Shown here piece by piece: positions 36,231-45,959 of a stretch of DNA of 64,000 bases (position 1 is the stretch's first letter; each line of letters starts with the position of its first letter). The notes beneath the pieces were generated by a model. It did no database searches. It had not been told where the DNA came from and saw only the letters and a program-made list of their open reading frames with translations. The translations under genes and the position numbers were made by a program. Origin of the DNA: Bacillus sp. OxB-1 (lineage in GTDB: Bacteria; Bacillota; Bacilli; Bacillales_A; Planococcaceae); NCBI RefSeq assembly GCF_000829195.1, contig NZ_AP013294.1, positions 1,127,001 through 1,191,000 of the forward strand, read 5' to 3'.

Positions 36231-36845
36231 TTAACGCCGTTCAATTACTTCAAAGCTTTCCAACATGTGATAGAACCGGCTGCCGTGACCTTCTGCCGCT
36301 TCTAGGAAATAGTTTGCTGTAATTAGAAAACTTCCTTCTTTTCCATCAGGGACGATATATATATCGATGATTTTGCTATCCCATTCATTCCCGGCTACAC
36401 CATGCAGCCCATACCCTTCGACGGGGGAGGTGATAGTTTCAACGGGGATCGGTCCGATGTCCGGCAACTCCGATTCCAAATCCATTTGACTCTGTTTGGC
36501 CAATTGTTCAGGGGTTTTATTTACCAAATGCTTGACCTCTAGGAACACTGCCGGATAGTGGTCGGGCAGCGGTTCGATCGGCGTAATTTTATCGGAATCG
36601 GATTCTTTGTTCATCTGGTAGCGTGTTACGTCCAAGTATATGACATAGTCCGCGACAGTTCCTTCATCTCTACGGACGTCGGTCTTCTCCTCCATCCCCT
36701 CGATCAATTGGGTGATCTCCTTCTTTACCGGGAAACGGTCCTGAACTCCTTGTATGAGCTTCGCGCCTGGATCCGTCAATAATGTGAAAAAGATAATTAC
36801 GAATGCTGTCGCGATGATGAAGGTAAGAAAGGAACGCATTTTCAA
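36231..36845 (-). CDS. Unknown membrane-anchored protein
   Basis: 204 residues. One N-terminal membrane segment (FLTFIIATAFVIIFFTLL, residues 6-23) is followed by a soluble, probably extracytoplasmic region with mixed charge and no motif that I recognise. The start has GAGGAGGAGTG upstream on the minus strand. It lies 30 bp before the GlcD-like gene on the same strand and may be co-transcribed with it. No function is proposed. Confidence 0.7.
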   Translation of the reverse strand: MKMRSFLTFIIATAFVIIFFTLLTDPGAKLIQGVQDRFPVKKEITQLIEGMEEKTDVRRDEGTVADYVIYLDVTRYQMNKESDSDKITPIEPLPDHYPAVFLEVKHLVNKTPEQLAKQSQMDLESELPDIGPIPVETITSPVEGYGLHGVAGNEWDSKIIDIYIVPDGKEGSFLITANYFLEAAEGHGSRFYHMLESFEVIERR

Positions 36846-36917
36846 TTAATTCACTCCTCCTCTCTTGCAATTCATCATTATGTCTCTCTCCATTTATATC
36901 CGGATATGCTCGAATTG

Positions 36918-37814
36918 CTACCGGGCCGGCTGGGATTTTCTCGATAATCGCCGTTGTACGATGCTCGGCAAAACCATTCCCCCTAGGATGATCAAGATGC
37001 CGATCACCTGCAGGGAGGTGAGTGTTTCATGCAGTAAGAGGACGGAAGCTGTTACTGCAACCGGCAATTCCATCGAACTCAAGATGGAAGACGTCCCTGT
37101 CCCGACCCGTGGAACGCCGATGGAAAATAATAAAATCGGGAGTACGATTCCGAATAATCCTAGGATCAACCCATAAACCCATAGGCCATTCCCCAAACTG
37201 CCGTTCCAAATAATTTCAGGAGATTGGAAGAACGTGATGGCGATCGTAGCGAAAAAGGACATGAACAATAACCGGGTAATCGTGTCCATTCCTTCCACCT
37301 GTTTCTGATTCACCATGATGAAAGAGGCAAACGAAACGGCTGCTGTCATGCCCCATGCCCAACCTTGCCAAGGAATGGCACTAATGTCCGCATCGATGAC
37401 TCCCGCCGCCAAAATCGTCCCTCCGAAGAGGAAGACCAAGGAAATGACTTCGATTCTTTTCGGCAATCGCCGGTTAGCCAGGCAATCGAATAACATGCCG
37501 ATCCAAGTGAATTGGAAAAGCATAACGACGGCTAGAGAAGCGGGCATATAGCTGACCGCTTGTCCATAAACCGTGCCTGTAAATGCGGTGAACAGGCCGG
37601 CAAGCACGAGCGTCCAACCACCGCCGAACTTTGGAATCCCCCTGTGGACGACGGCAAAAATGAGAAGGGACAGGCAAAAGCCGAAGTAGTACTGACTCGT
37701 GACCGCTTCCGCAGCCGTGAAGCCGTCCTGTATGGCGAGTTTGATAATAGTCGATAGAATCCCATAACAACTTGCCCCGATTACGATGAATATGGGGTAC
37801 ATCCATTGTTTCAT
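36918..37814 (-). CDS. EamA/DMT-family transporter
   Basis: 298 residues with ten hydrophobic segments arranged as two EamA repeats (the second includes GLFGIVLPILLFSIGVPRVGTGTSSILSSMELPVAV as its conserved core). DMT-family proteins usually export metabolites or amino acids. It has GGGGGAAT upstream on the minus strand and stands about 70 bp from the next gene. The substrate is unknown. Confidence 0.88.
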   Translation of the reverse strand: MKQWMYPIFIVIGASCYGILSTIIKLAIQDGFTAAEAVTSQYYFGFCLSLLIFAVVHRGIPKFGGGWTLVLAGLFTAFTGTVYGQAVSYMPASLAVVMLFQFTWIGMLFDCLANRRLPKRIEVISLVFLFGGTILAAGVIDADISAIPWQGWAWGMTAAVSFASFIMVNQKQVEGMDTITRLLFMSFFATIAITFFQSPEIIWNGSLGNGLWVYGLILGLFGIVLPILLFSIGVPRVGTGTSSILSSMELPVAVTASVLLLHETLTSLQVIGILIILGGMVLPSIVQRRLSRKSQPAR

Positions 37815-38064
37815 GTGCCATTATTCCCCCTGTTCCATCTATTAAGTATAGCACGGTTGCCTATGAAAAAAAGAAGAGAAAGGAAGCCATTTCCTTTCGA
37901 GTGCCGAGATTGTCCAAGTTTTTAATACAGCAAAGTAAAACATTAGATTAGTGGAAAAAATAAGCCAATACAAATAAATAATGCGGTTCCCATTATTCAG
38001 TTTTTGTTGTATAGTAATTATGCTAGCCTAATAATTTGTAAAGCAGAAAGAGGGGGAACAAAAA

Positions 38065-39252
38065 ATGAGCAAGAAATTACGATTAGTCTTTTCGCTAATG
38101 ATGGCGTTCGCGCTTGTTGTTTTAGCTGCTTGCGGCGGCAGTAATTCAGGCACGTCGGAGAGCGACTCTGGAACTTCCGGTTCATCCGATGAAGGGTCCA
38201 AGGACTCAGGCGGAGTTGTAAAAGCCAAAGTCGGTGTTATTTCTTATTTGACGGGACCAGGAGCTAGTTATGGAGAGGCTATTACAAACGGCCTGAAGCT
38301 GGCGAATCAAGAAATTACAGAAGCGGGCGAAGTTGAACTCGAGTTGAAAATCGAAGACTCCGCTGGTAAGCAAGAAGAGGCATTATCTGCTGCCCAAAAA
38401 TTGATGAACTCGGAAAACGTCGATATCATCGTCGGACCGACATTAAGTACAGAAATGCAGGTTGTAGCACCGGAAGCTGATTTGAACGGTGTAACGATCA
38501 TTGGTACATCCACTACTGCAGCGGGAATTCCGCAGATCGGTGACTACGTATTCCGTAACTCCATCCCTGAATCGATGGCGATTCCGGCCGCTGTTCAAAA
38601 AGCGGTGGACGAGTATGACGTGAAGAAAGTCGCAATCCTATACGGAAATGACGATGTTTTCACAAAAGCCGGTTATGACGTAATGAAAGAAGTTGCGGAA
38701 GACATGGGCTTGGAAGTAGTTACAACTGAAACATTCCAATTGGGCCAGTCCGACTATAAAGCCCAATTGACTAAAATCAAAAATATGAACCCGGATCTTA
38801 TCCTTGCATCCGCATTGTATAACGAAGGTTCGGTAATCTTGGACCAAGCCCGTAAGATGGGTATCGACGTGCCGGTTGTTGGCGGTAACGGATTTAACTC
38901 TCCGGAGGTTATTAAAATTGCGGGAGACGCATCCAATGGCTTGATCGTAGCTACGCCTTGGTTTGGAAAGAAAGACGACGAAAAAGTCAGAAGTTTCGTA
39001 GAAAAGTACAAAGCTGAATACGGAATGGAGCCGGACCAGTTCGCGGCACAAGCGTATGATGCTCTTTACCTTGTGGCAGAAGCTGTGAAAAATGCAGGCG
39101 AAGCAGATCGTGATGCGATCCGTGATGCAATGGCTGAAATCCGGGATTTCGAAGGGGTTCTTGGAACAATGTCCTTTGACGAAGAGGGAGACATCGTTAT
39201 GGAGCCGACTGTGTTAATTATCAAAGACAATGAATATGTCGTATTTGAGTAA
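38065..39252 (+). CDS. livJ: Branched-chain amino acid-type ABC substrate-binding lipoprotein (LivJ)
   Basis: 395 residues. Lipoprotein signal with lipobox LAAC near residue 22, a Ser/Gly-rich linker, then a type I periplasmic-binding fold (KVGVISYLTGPGASYGEAITNGLKLA). It captures leucine-like amino acids or related small acids at the outer face. The RBS is AGAGGGGG. It heads the liv operon and is followed by a stable hairpin before livH, which usually leaves the binding protein more abundant than the permease. Confidence 0.92.
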   Translation: MSKKLRLVFSLMMAFALVVLAACGGSNSGTSESDSGTSGSSDEGSKDSGGVVKAKVGVISYLTGPGASYGEAITNGLKLANQEITEAGEVELELKIEDSAGKQEEALSAAQKLMNSENVDIIVGPTLSTEMQVVAPEADLNGVTIIGTSTTAAGIPQIGDYVFRNSIPESMAIPAAVQKAVDEYDVKKVAILYGNDDVFTKAGYDVMKEVAEDMGLEVVTTETFQLGQSDYKAQLTKIKNMNPDLILASALYNEGSVILDQARKMGIDVPVVGGNGFNSPEVIKIAGDASNGLIVATPWFGKKDDEKVRSFVEKYKAEYGMEPDQFAAQAYDALYLVAEAVKNAGEADRDAIRDAMAEIRDFEGVLGTMSFDEEGDIVMEPTVLIIKDNEYVVFE

Positions 39253-39276
39253 TTCGTAGTTGCATGATGTCATGGT

Positions 39277-39314
39277 GCAATCAGGTTGGGGGAACACTCC
39301 TCCAGCCTGGTTGT
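39277..39314 (+). terminator. Intercistronic hairpin / partial terminator between livJ and livH
   Basis: A 17-bp stem (39277-39293 with 39298-39314, with G-T pairs) closes an ACAC loop. It lacks a long T tail, so it probably acts as attenuator or as 3' protection for the livJ message. Confidence 0.7.
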
Positions 39315-39356
39315 TCTCATTTCAAAAAATATACATATGGATAAGGAGGGGGAAAC

Positions 39357-40238
39357 GTGCTAGTCGAACAATTGATAAATGGTCTGACGTTAGGGAGCAT
39401 TTATGCCATTGTTGCTTTAGGATATACGCTTGTGTTCGGCGTATTGAACATCGTTAACATGGGGCATGGAGAAATTTTCATGTTTGGTGCCTTCATGGGT
39501 GTGGCGGTGACCAATATATTAGGTTGGCCTTTATATATCGCGTTTATTGTCGCTATCGTCGTGACAGCTATATTAGGATATTTTCTGGAGCGTTTTGCAT
39601 TGCGGCCATTAAGAGGTAAAGAGGGAGTTTCACACCTTGCCCCCCTTATTAGTACGATCGGTGTTTCCATTTTTCTTGAAAACCTCGCACATCAACTCTT
39701 TGGAGCCGGGAATCATCCATTCCGGACGTCTTTGTCAGAATTGAAAGTAACAATTGGTTCTACCACCATCTATTATGTCCAAATTCTCATTTTCATCATT
39801 TCCATTGTGCTTATGGTCGGTTTGATATTCTGGCTTTCCAAAACGAAGGCAGGAAAGGCTTTGCGTGCCAGTGCGGAAAACCTTGATGTGGCCAGCCTAT
39901 TAGGTGTAAACACAAAGAGGATGATCACGAGTACGGTCATTATCGCTTCCGCAATGGGAGGGATTGCTGGGATCCTCGTCGGGATTGCTTTCAACTCGGT
40001 TAACCCGCAAATGGGATTATCATTCGGTTTAAAAGGGTTGGCAATTATTATTCTAGGTGGCCTTGGGAATGTCAGAGGCGCCATGGCAGGCGGATTGATC
40101 CTCGGATTGTCCGAAACGTTCGTTGTAGCATATGGTGATTCAGGCTATCGTGATGCCATTGCATTTCTTGCCATCATCGTCATCCTGATTGTCCGGCCAC
40201 AAGGCCTTTTCGGGAAGTCGACAGAAGGTGCGAAGTGA
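39357..40238 (+). CDS. livH: Branched-chain amino acid ABC permease LivH
   Basis: 293 residues, all-helical, with the LivH signatures LVFGVLNIVNMGHGEIFMFGAF near the N-terminus and GLKGLAIIILGGLGNVRGAMAGG near the C-terminus. It forms the membrane channel with LivM. GTG start after AAGGAGGGGG. Second gene of the livJHMGF set. Confidence 0.93.
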   Translation: MLVEQLINGLTLGSIYAIVALGYTLVFGVLNIVNMGHGEIFMFGAFMGVAVTNILGWPLYIAFIVAIVVTAILGYFLERFALRPLRGKEGVSHLAPLISTIGVSIFLENLAHQLFGAGNHPFRTSLSELKVTIGSTTIYYVQILIFIISIVLMVGLIFWLSKTKAGKALRASAENLDVASLLGVNTKRMITSTVIIASAMGGIAGILVGIAFNSVNPQMGLSFGLKGLAIIILGGLGNVRGAMAGGLILGLSETFVVAYGDSGYRDAIAFLAIIVILIVRPQGLFGKSTEGAK

Positions 40239-40430
40239 TGAATGGCGGTCGAGGAATGCCAAGCCTTCCCTGACTTAAAGATGGTAGAAAATAAGAATTA
40301 GGAAGATCAAAGCAGAAAAGAACAAATGCTTTGATGGATATTCATAGAAAGGGTGGAAATAGACTTATCACATTCCTTCCACATAAGAGAGAGATCATGT
40401 GGACTTCCTGTGACTAGGATCTGTAACTAT

Positions 40431-41384
40431 ATGCTAGGAGATATTGTAAATCCGTATTATCTACAAGTTGCATCTTTTATATTGATCAATATCATTCTCG
40501 GTGTCAGTATTTACATAACGCTTGCGACAGGCCAATTGTCATTGGGACATGCAGGTTTTATGAGTATCGGTGCCTATACTTCCGCCATTTTGACATTGAA
40601 TTACAATGTGCCGATCGTACTTGGATTGCTGGCAGCGGCACTTCTGACCGGACTTGTCGGCGTGTTGGTCGGCTTTCCCGCACTGCGGCTTCAAGGCGTC
40701 TACCTTGCCATTGCGACATTAGGGCTCGGAGAAGTCATCCGGGTTCTATTTATCAACTGGGAGGGTTTGACGAACGGGGCTGTCGGGATTGCCAAAATTC
40801 CGCATATGGGGCGCGAAATCCTTCAGTTCAGTAAGGATATTGGATTCGATCCCGGTGTTCTCGGTTTGAGAAACAACCAGTTTAGTAGTCTTTCCGTATT
40901 CATCGTGTTGTTGATCATTGCCATTATTGTCATTTGGTTTTTCATCCGCCAAAACAATTCAAGGGTGGGTCGGGCGTTTGCCTCCATTAAAATGGACGAG
41001 CAGGCATCCGAAGCGATGGGGATCAACATCACTTATTACAAAATCCTCGCTTTCGGACAGGGGGCCCTTCTTGCAGGTTTTGCGGGCGGTCTCTATGCCC
41101 ATGTAACGGCGTATATCAGCCCATCCGATTTTGACTATCACCGGGCCGTTGAAATTTTGATCTTTGCGATCTTCGGAGGAAGTGAAGTCATTTGGGGTCC
41201 TATCTTCGGGGCAACCTTCCTATCGGCAGCACCGGAGTTCCTGCGGGCTGTCAGCGAATATCGTTTCATGATCTACGGGGCATTGCTTGTTCTATTGATG
41301 GCATTCCGTCCGCAAGGGATCATCGACGTCAATATGGTGAATCGTTTTAAACGGAAAAAGAAAAATAAGAAGAAGGAGGGGTAA
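40431..41384 (+). CDS. livM: Branched-chain amino acid ABC permease LivM
   Basis: 317 residues from ATG 40431. An in-frame GTG at 40353 would add 26 polar residues not typical of the family; neither start has a strong ribosome site, so the start is uncertain. LivM signatures are present: TGQLSLGHAGFMSIGAYTSA and the helix before the C-terminus GSEVIWGPIFGATFL. Pairs with LivH. A 190-bp spacer without a terminator separates it from livH; livG starts 3 bp after its stop. Confidence 0.9.
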   Translation: MLGDIVNPYYLQVASFILINIILGVSIYITLATGQLSLGHAGFMSIGAYTSAILTLNYNVPIVLGLLAAALLTGLVGVLVGFPALRLQGVYLAIATLGLGEVIRVLFINWEGLTNGAVGIAKIPHMGREILQFSKDIGFDPGVLGLRNNQFSSLSVFIVLLIIAIIVIWFFIRQNNSRVGRAFASIKMDEQASEAMGINITYYKILAFGQGALLAGFAGGLYAHVTAYISPSDFDYHRAVEILIFAIFGGSEVIWGPIFGATFLSAAPEFLRAVSEYRFMIYGALLVLLMAFRPQGIIDVNMVNRFKRKKKNKKKEG

Positions 41385-41386
41385 AC

Positions 41387-42160
41387 ATGGTTCTGAATGT
41401 GAACAAGATCAGCAAAAACTTTGGTGGGATCCAAGCATTGACAGATGTATCTTTTGCGATAAAAGAAGGCGAAGTGCTTGGCCTGATCGGTCCGAATGGT
41501 GCCGGAAAAACAACGATGTTCAATATGATTACTGCTATGTTTCCTCCCTCTTCGGGTGAGATTTCATTCAAAGGCGATACGTTAACTGGCTTGAAGCCGC
41601 ATCAAATTACGGAAAAAGGGATTTGCCGTACATTCCAGAACATCCGTCTGTTCGCGGATATGACAGTCCATGAAAATGTCATGGTCGGCAACCATTGCCG
41701 GCTGACGACAGGCGTCTGGCGCAGCGTATTCCGCACGAAGTCGCAGAAGCAGGAAGAGGCTGCGGTCAATCGGAAGGCGGATGAGATATTGGAAATCGTT
41801 GGACTTTCGGAGTTCAAGGATTCCGTTGCCAAAAACCTTTCCTATGGTCAGCAACGGAGACTAGAAATTGGCCGGGCGCTTGCGAGCGATCCGCAACTGA
41901 TTTTGCTGGATGAACCCGCTGCCGGGATGAATGAAAAAGAGACGAAAGATCTTTTTGACTTGATTAAAAAAATCCAGTCCTTGAATATCACCGTATTGCT
42001 CATAGAACATGATATGCCGCTCGTCATGAAAATCTGTGATCGGATCGTTGTGTTAAACTTCGGAAAGAAAATTGCGGAGGGCACTCCTGAAGAGATCCGA
42101 AACAATAAAGAAGTAATCGAAGCCTACCTTGGTGTCGAGGAGGAAGATGACATTGCTTAA
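41387..42160 (+). CDS. livG: Branched-chain amino acid ABC ATPase LivG
   Basis: 257 residues. Walker A GPNGAGKTT (near 36), signature LSYGQQRRLEIGRAL, Walker B LILLDEPAAGMN, H-loop IEHDM. The AAGMN variant and the C-terminal AYLG end identify the LivG class. Binds ATP to power the permease. Its 3' end overlaps livF by 14 bp. Confidence 0.95.
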   Translation: MVLNVNKISKNFGGIQALTDVSFAIKEGEVLGLIGPNGAGKTTMFNMITAMFPPSSGEISFKGDTLTGLKPHQITEKGICRTFQNIRLFADMTVHENVMVGNHCRLTTGVWRSVFRTKSQKQEEAAVNRKADEILEIVGLSEFKDSVAKNLSYGQQRRLEIGRALASDPQLILLDEPAAGMNEKETKDLFDLIKKIQSLNITVLLIEHDMPLVMKICDRIVVLNFGKKIAEGTPEEIRNNKEVIEAYLGVEEEDDIA

Positions 42161-42854
42161 GCTGAAAAACGTCAACACATACTACGACAAGATCCAAGCG
42201 CTGAAAGGCATCGATATTGAAGTCGAACAAGGCTCGATCGTCACCATCCTCGGGGCCAATGGTGCCGGGAAAACGACGACGATGAATACGATCGCCGGCC
42301 TCTTGAAAGCAAGAGAAGGATCGATTCATTATTTGGGTGAAGACGTCACTAACCATCGTCCGGACCAATTGTTGCGGAAAGGGCTGGCCCTCGTACCGGA
42401 AGGCCGCGGCATTCTTTCGACGATGACTGTCATGGAAAATTTGGAAATGGGCGCGTATCACCGGAATGATAATGAAGTGGAAGCTGACTTGAAGAAAGTG
42501 ATGGAGCGATTTCCAATCCTTGAGGAACGAAAAGAGCAGCTCGGTGGAACGATGTCGGGCGGTCAACAGCAGATGCTCACCATCGCCCGGGCAATCATGG
42601 CCCGCCCGAAGCTACTCCTATTGGATGAACCTTCGATGGGGCTCGCACCATTGATTGTCGCTGATATTTTCAATATCATCAAAGAGATTAATGAAGCTGG
42701 TACGACCGTCCTGCTCGTAGAACAGAACGCACGGCAAGCTTTGAAGATCGCCGATTACGCATATGTCCTTGAAACAGGCCGCGTAGTTGCCAGCGGAAAA
42801 GCGCAAGACTTATTACAAGACGACACGATCCAAAAAGCGTATTTGGGTCATTGA
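42147..42854 (+). CDS. livF: Branched-chain amino acid ABC ATPase LivF
   Basis: 235 residues from ATG 42147 (GAGGAGGA site inside livG). Walker A GANGAGKTT, signature MSGGQQQMLTIARA, Walker B LLLLDEPSMGLAP and the LVEQNARQAL H-loop region define LivF. Last gene of the operon, followed by a strong terminator. Confidence 0.95.
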   Translation: MTLLKLKNVNTYYDKIQALKGIDIEVEQGSIVTILGANGAGKTTTMNTIAGLLKAREGSIHYLGEDVTNHRPDQLLRKGLALVPEGRGILSTMTVMENLEMGAYHRNDNEVEADLKKVMERFPILEERKEQLGGTMSGGQQQMLTIARAIMARPKLLLLDEPSMGLAPLIVADIFNIIKEINEAGTTVLLVEQNARQALKIADYAYVLETGRVVASGKAQDLLQDDTIQKAYLGH

Positions 42855-42858
42855 TCGG

Positions 42859-42910
42859 AAAAAGCTGTCCCCTATGCCAAAAAGGCAAAGGGGACAGCTT
42901 TTTATTTTTG
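42859..42910 (+). terminator. Strong terminator after the liv operon
   Basis: AAAAAGCTGTCCCC with GGGGACAGCTTTTT, plus an inner TGCC/GGCA helix and T-rich tail. Confidence 0.92.
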
Positions 42911-42932
42911 TTCAAATGGCGACATATTGAAC

Positions 42933-42961
42933 GTATAAAAAAACTGTAGAAGTTGATACTA
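42933..42961 (+). promoter_or_regulatory. Possible forespore sigma-G promoter of the germination operon
   Basis: GTATA fits the GHATR -35 and GATACTA fits CATNNTA except at its first base, with a 17-bp spacer. Germinant receptor operons are normally read by sigma-G in the forespore. Location 78 bp before the GTG start is suitable. Confidence 0.4.
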
Positions 42962-43038
42962 AATCGTATAGATAAATAATTACTAGCAACGCTGCTCATA
43001 GGTTGATACCGGAAAAGAGAGAGGGTGAGAGAGACTAT

Positions 43039-44637
43039 GTGGTTTTTAAAGAAAAAAATAGTGAAGAGTTAAATTCCTCTACCCTTTCATCGAGTCAGGC
43101 AGTGAATCCCAGTCAGAAAGAAGTCTTAAAAACTAATCTTCAACAAAACATACAAATACTAAAAGACACCTTAGGAAAGAGTTCGGATATTATCATCCGG
43201 GAAATTCGGTTTGGAAAAGAAGGCACCATTAAAGCCGGTATTATATATACGGATGGATTAACCGATACTCATTCACTACAAAACTTTATATTGGAAACGC
43301 TCATGCTGGATATCAATGGAGTTGAATTACAGACAAAAACTTCTCCTGAGCAAAATCTTATTAGTGTATTAAAAGACGTTGCCATGACAGTAGGAGAAAT
43401 TAAAGAAATAACTAATTTTGACGTCCTTATTACCAGCCTTCTGTCGGGGGATACCATTGTTTTAATCGACGGACATGCACAAGGCTTACTCATTTCCAAT
43501 AAGCAATGGGTCGAGCGCGGGGTAACCGAGCCAACTGCCCAGACGTTAATTAGAGGGCCGCGCGAAGGTTTCACCGAAAACTTACGTGTGAATACCGCAT
43601 TAGTCCGCCGGAAACTTAAAGACCCAAACCTTTGGATGGAATCAAAAATAATCGGAACGCGCACGAAAACGAACATCGAAATGATGTATATCAACGGCAT
43701 TGCAAATGACAAAGTAGTGGAAGAAGTCCGGTTACGTTTAGATGGAATAGACATTGACGGAATTCTTGAAAGTGGATACATCGAGGAATTAATTCAGGAT
43801 GCACCTTATTCGCCATTTCCAACAATTTTTAATACAGAACCGCCAGATACAGTAGCTGCAGCACTATTGGAAGGACAAATAGCTATTTTGATAGATGGAA
43901 CACCCTTTGCGCTAGTTGTACCTGCATTATTCATCCAATTTTTTCAGTCTCCCGAAGATTATTATCAGCGTGCAGATATTGCGAGTTTTATTCGACTGCT
44001 TCGTTTTTTTTCATTCGGGATTGCATTGCTTGCACCTTCATTGTTTGTTGCTATCACAACTTTTCACCAATCAATGCTGCCACCGGCCTTGCTCATCAGT
44101 CTGTCAGCCCAACGAGAAGGCGTCCCTTTGCCTGCATTCGTAGAAGCAATGCTTATGGAGATCACCTTTGAAATTTTGCGTGAAGCGGGCCTAAGAATGC
44201 CTCGATCCATCGGTTCAGCGATGTCTATTGTAGGAGCATTTGTAATAGGAACGGCTGCTGTTGAAGCAGGCATCATCTCTGCAGCGATGGTAATCGTCGT
44301 TTCACTGACCGCCATATCCAGTTTCGTTGCACCCATTTACGACATGGCAATTTCTGTGAGGTTATTGCGCTTTGTTTTTATTATACTAGCGGCCACATTT
44401 GGGTTATTCGGAATTACGGTTGGCTTAATTGCTCTCATTTTGCATTTATGTAGTTTGCGTTCTTTCGGCGTGCCGTATATGTCTCCGCTAGCCCCCTTTG
44501 AAGTTTCCGATCAAAAGGATACGCTTATTCGCTTACCCATATGGAAAATGTTCACCCGACCTAGCCTAATCGGTCAACAAAATAGGGTTAGGCAACAAAA
44601 ACCAGCCTCTGCAAAACCAGAAACTCCAAAAAAGTAG
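43039..44637 (+). CDS. Spore germinant receptor A subunit (GerA/GerKA family)
   Basis: 532 residues from GTG 43039, preceded by GAGGGTGAGAG; TTG 43003 would add 12 residues. A soluble N-terminal region (to about 240) is followed by the conserved GerA membrane half (SPEDYYQRADIASFIRLLRF, ALLISLSAQREGVPLPAFVEAMLMEI). In dormant spores it forms the inner-membrane receptor complex with the B permease and C lipoprotein, releasing dormancy after nutrient binding. First gene of an A-C-B operon. Confidence 0.93.
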   Translation: MVFKEKNSEELNSSTLSSSQAVNPSQKEVLKTNLQQNIQILKDTLGKSSDIIIREIRFGKEGTIKAGIIYTDGLTDTHSLQNFILETLMLDINGVELQTKTSPEQNLISVLKDVAMTVGEIKEITNFDVLITSLLSGDTIVLIDGHAQGLLISNKQWVERGVTEPTAQTLIRGPREGFTENLRVNTALVRRKLKDPNLWMESKIIGTRTKTNIEMMYINGIANDKVVEEVRLRLDGIDIDGILESGYIEELIQDAPYSPFPTIFNTEPPDTVAAALLEGQIAILIDGTPFALVVPALFIQFFQSPEDYYQRADIASFIRLLRFFSFGIALLAPSLFVAITTFHQSMLPPALLISLSAQREGVPLPAFVEAMLMEITFEILREAGLRMPRSIGSAMSIVGAFVIGTAAVEAGIISAAMVIVVSLTAISSFVAPIYDMAISVRLLRFVFIILAATFGLFGITVGLIALILHLCSLRSFGVPYMSPLAPFEVSDQKDTLIRLPIWKMFTRPSLIGQQNRVRQQKPASAKPETPKK

Positions 44638-44657
44638 GAGTACGAGAGGAGTACACA

Positions 44658-45848
44658 ATGAAAAAGCACATAATTGTTCTCCTGTTTCCCTGTCTCTTAC
44701 TAACGGGGTGTTGGGACAGCAGAGAATTAAATGAGATTGCCATTACGTTGGCAATAGGAGTCGATAAAATAGAAGATGAATACCAGATAACTGTTCAAGT
44801 AGTCGTTCCATCGGAAGTTTCCATGAAAACATCCAGTTCGGGGCGTTCAACGGTTACCCTCTTTCAGGCAGAAGGGGAAACAGTGTATGAAGCGTTTCGG
44901 AAAATGACCAAGGATTCGCCTAGAAAGATCTATGCCGGACACCTTCAAATGCTCGTGCTTGGTGAAGAGCTGGCAACAGAGGGAATTGCCGATTCATTAG
45001 ATTTATTTGCAAGGGATTGGGAATTGAGATCGGACTTTTACGTTGCTGTTGCTAAAGGTGGGACTGCAGCGGAGATATTGAATATCACCACTACTTTAGA
45101 AACGATACCCGCAAACAAAATGTTTGAAGCGCTTAAAACGTCTGAAGAGAGTTGGGCAGAAACCCGGGGCATTAAATTACATGAATTAATAGCAGATATT
45201 ACAAGTGAAGGAAAAGAAGCTGTGTTAACAGGAATTTTAGCAGTAGGAAACCAAGAAATAGGAGTGGGCAAACAGAATGTGGAAACGATTACTCCTTCAG
45301 CCCGCATTCAGTATGACCATATGGCCGTATTTGAAAAAGACAAACTTGCAGGATGGTTAAGTGAACAAGAAAGTATAGGGTATAACGCTATCACCGACTC
45401 AATAAAAACAACAGTAAGGCCTATAGCTTGCCCCGAGAAGGGGAGTCTAACTTTAGAAATAACTGACTTCAGCTCCGTTATCAAAGGTAAAGTACTAAAT
45501 GGAACCCCTAAAGTGGATGTCAATATTAAAGCAGAAGGAAATATAGGGGAAGTGGAATGTCAAATTAATCTTAAAGAACTTAAAACAATTCATGAATTGG
45601 AGAAAATTTACGAAAACGAAATGAAAGAGATTGTGAATGAAACCATCAATACGATGAAAAATCAATACAAAGTAGACATATTTGGATTTGGCGAGGCCAT
45701 TCAGCGATCTAATCCGAAAGAATGGGAGAAGATAAAAAGACAGTGGGATTCTGAATTTCCAGACCTGGAAGTGAATGTTGAAGTCGACATGAAAATTCAG
45801 CGTACAGGCACAATGAAAAATTCTTTGTTAGAAAAGATTAAAGAGTAA
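44658..45848 (+). CDS. Germinant receptor C subunit (Ger(x)C lipoprotein)
   Basis: 396 residues. Lipoprotein signal with LTGC and the family start CWDSRELNE. The remainder has the three-domain Ger(x)C fold, including GHLQMLVLGEELA and the C-terminal DIFGFGEAIQRSNPKEWEKIK. Lipidated on the spore inner membrane and needed for receptor function. GAGAGGAG site. Followed by a weak hairpin before the B gene. Confidence 0.93.
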   Translation: MKKHIIVLLFPCLLLTGCWDSRELNEIAITLAIGVDKIEDEYQITVQVVVPSEVSMKTSSSGRSTVTLFQAEGETVYEAFRKMTKDSPRKIYAGHLQMLVLGEELATEGIADSLDLFARDWELRSDFYVAVAKGGTAAEILNITTTLETIPANKMFEALKTSEESWAETRGIKLHELIADITSEGKEAVLTGILAVGNQEIGVGKQNVETITPSARIQYDHMAVFEKDKLAGWLSEQESIGYNAITDSIKTTVRPIACPEKGSLTLEITDFSSVIKGKVLNGTPKVDVNIKAEGNIGEVECQINLKELKTIHELEKIYENEMKEIVNETINTMKNQYKVDIFGFGEAIQRSNPKEWEKIKRQWDSEFPDLEVNVEVDMKIQRTGTMKNSLLEKIKE

Positions 45849-45856
45849 ATTATCAA

Positions 45857-45882
45857 ACAGGAGAGTATTGGAACACTCCTGT
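45857..45882 (+). other. Intercistronic hairpin between gerC- and gerB-type genes
   Basis: ACAGGAGAGT and ACACTCCTGT form a 10-bp imperfect stem with one A-A mismatch and no T run. Probably an mRNA stability or attenuation element. Confidence 0.4.
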
Positions 45883-45959
45883 CTACAGGTGCCGGCTTAT
45901 ATGGATTGAGACTCCAACTCTCCTATTGCAAGAAAAAGGAAATGAGGTGAAAGTATCCT

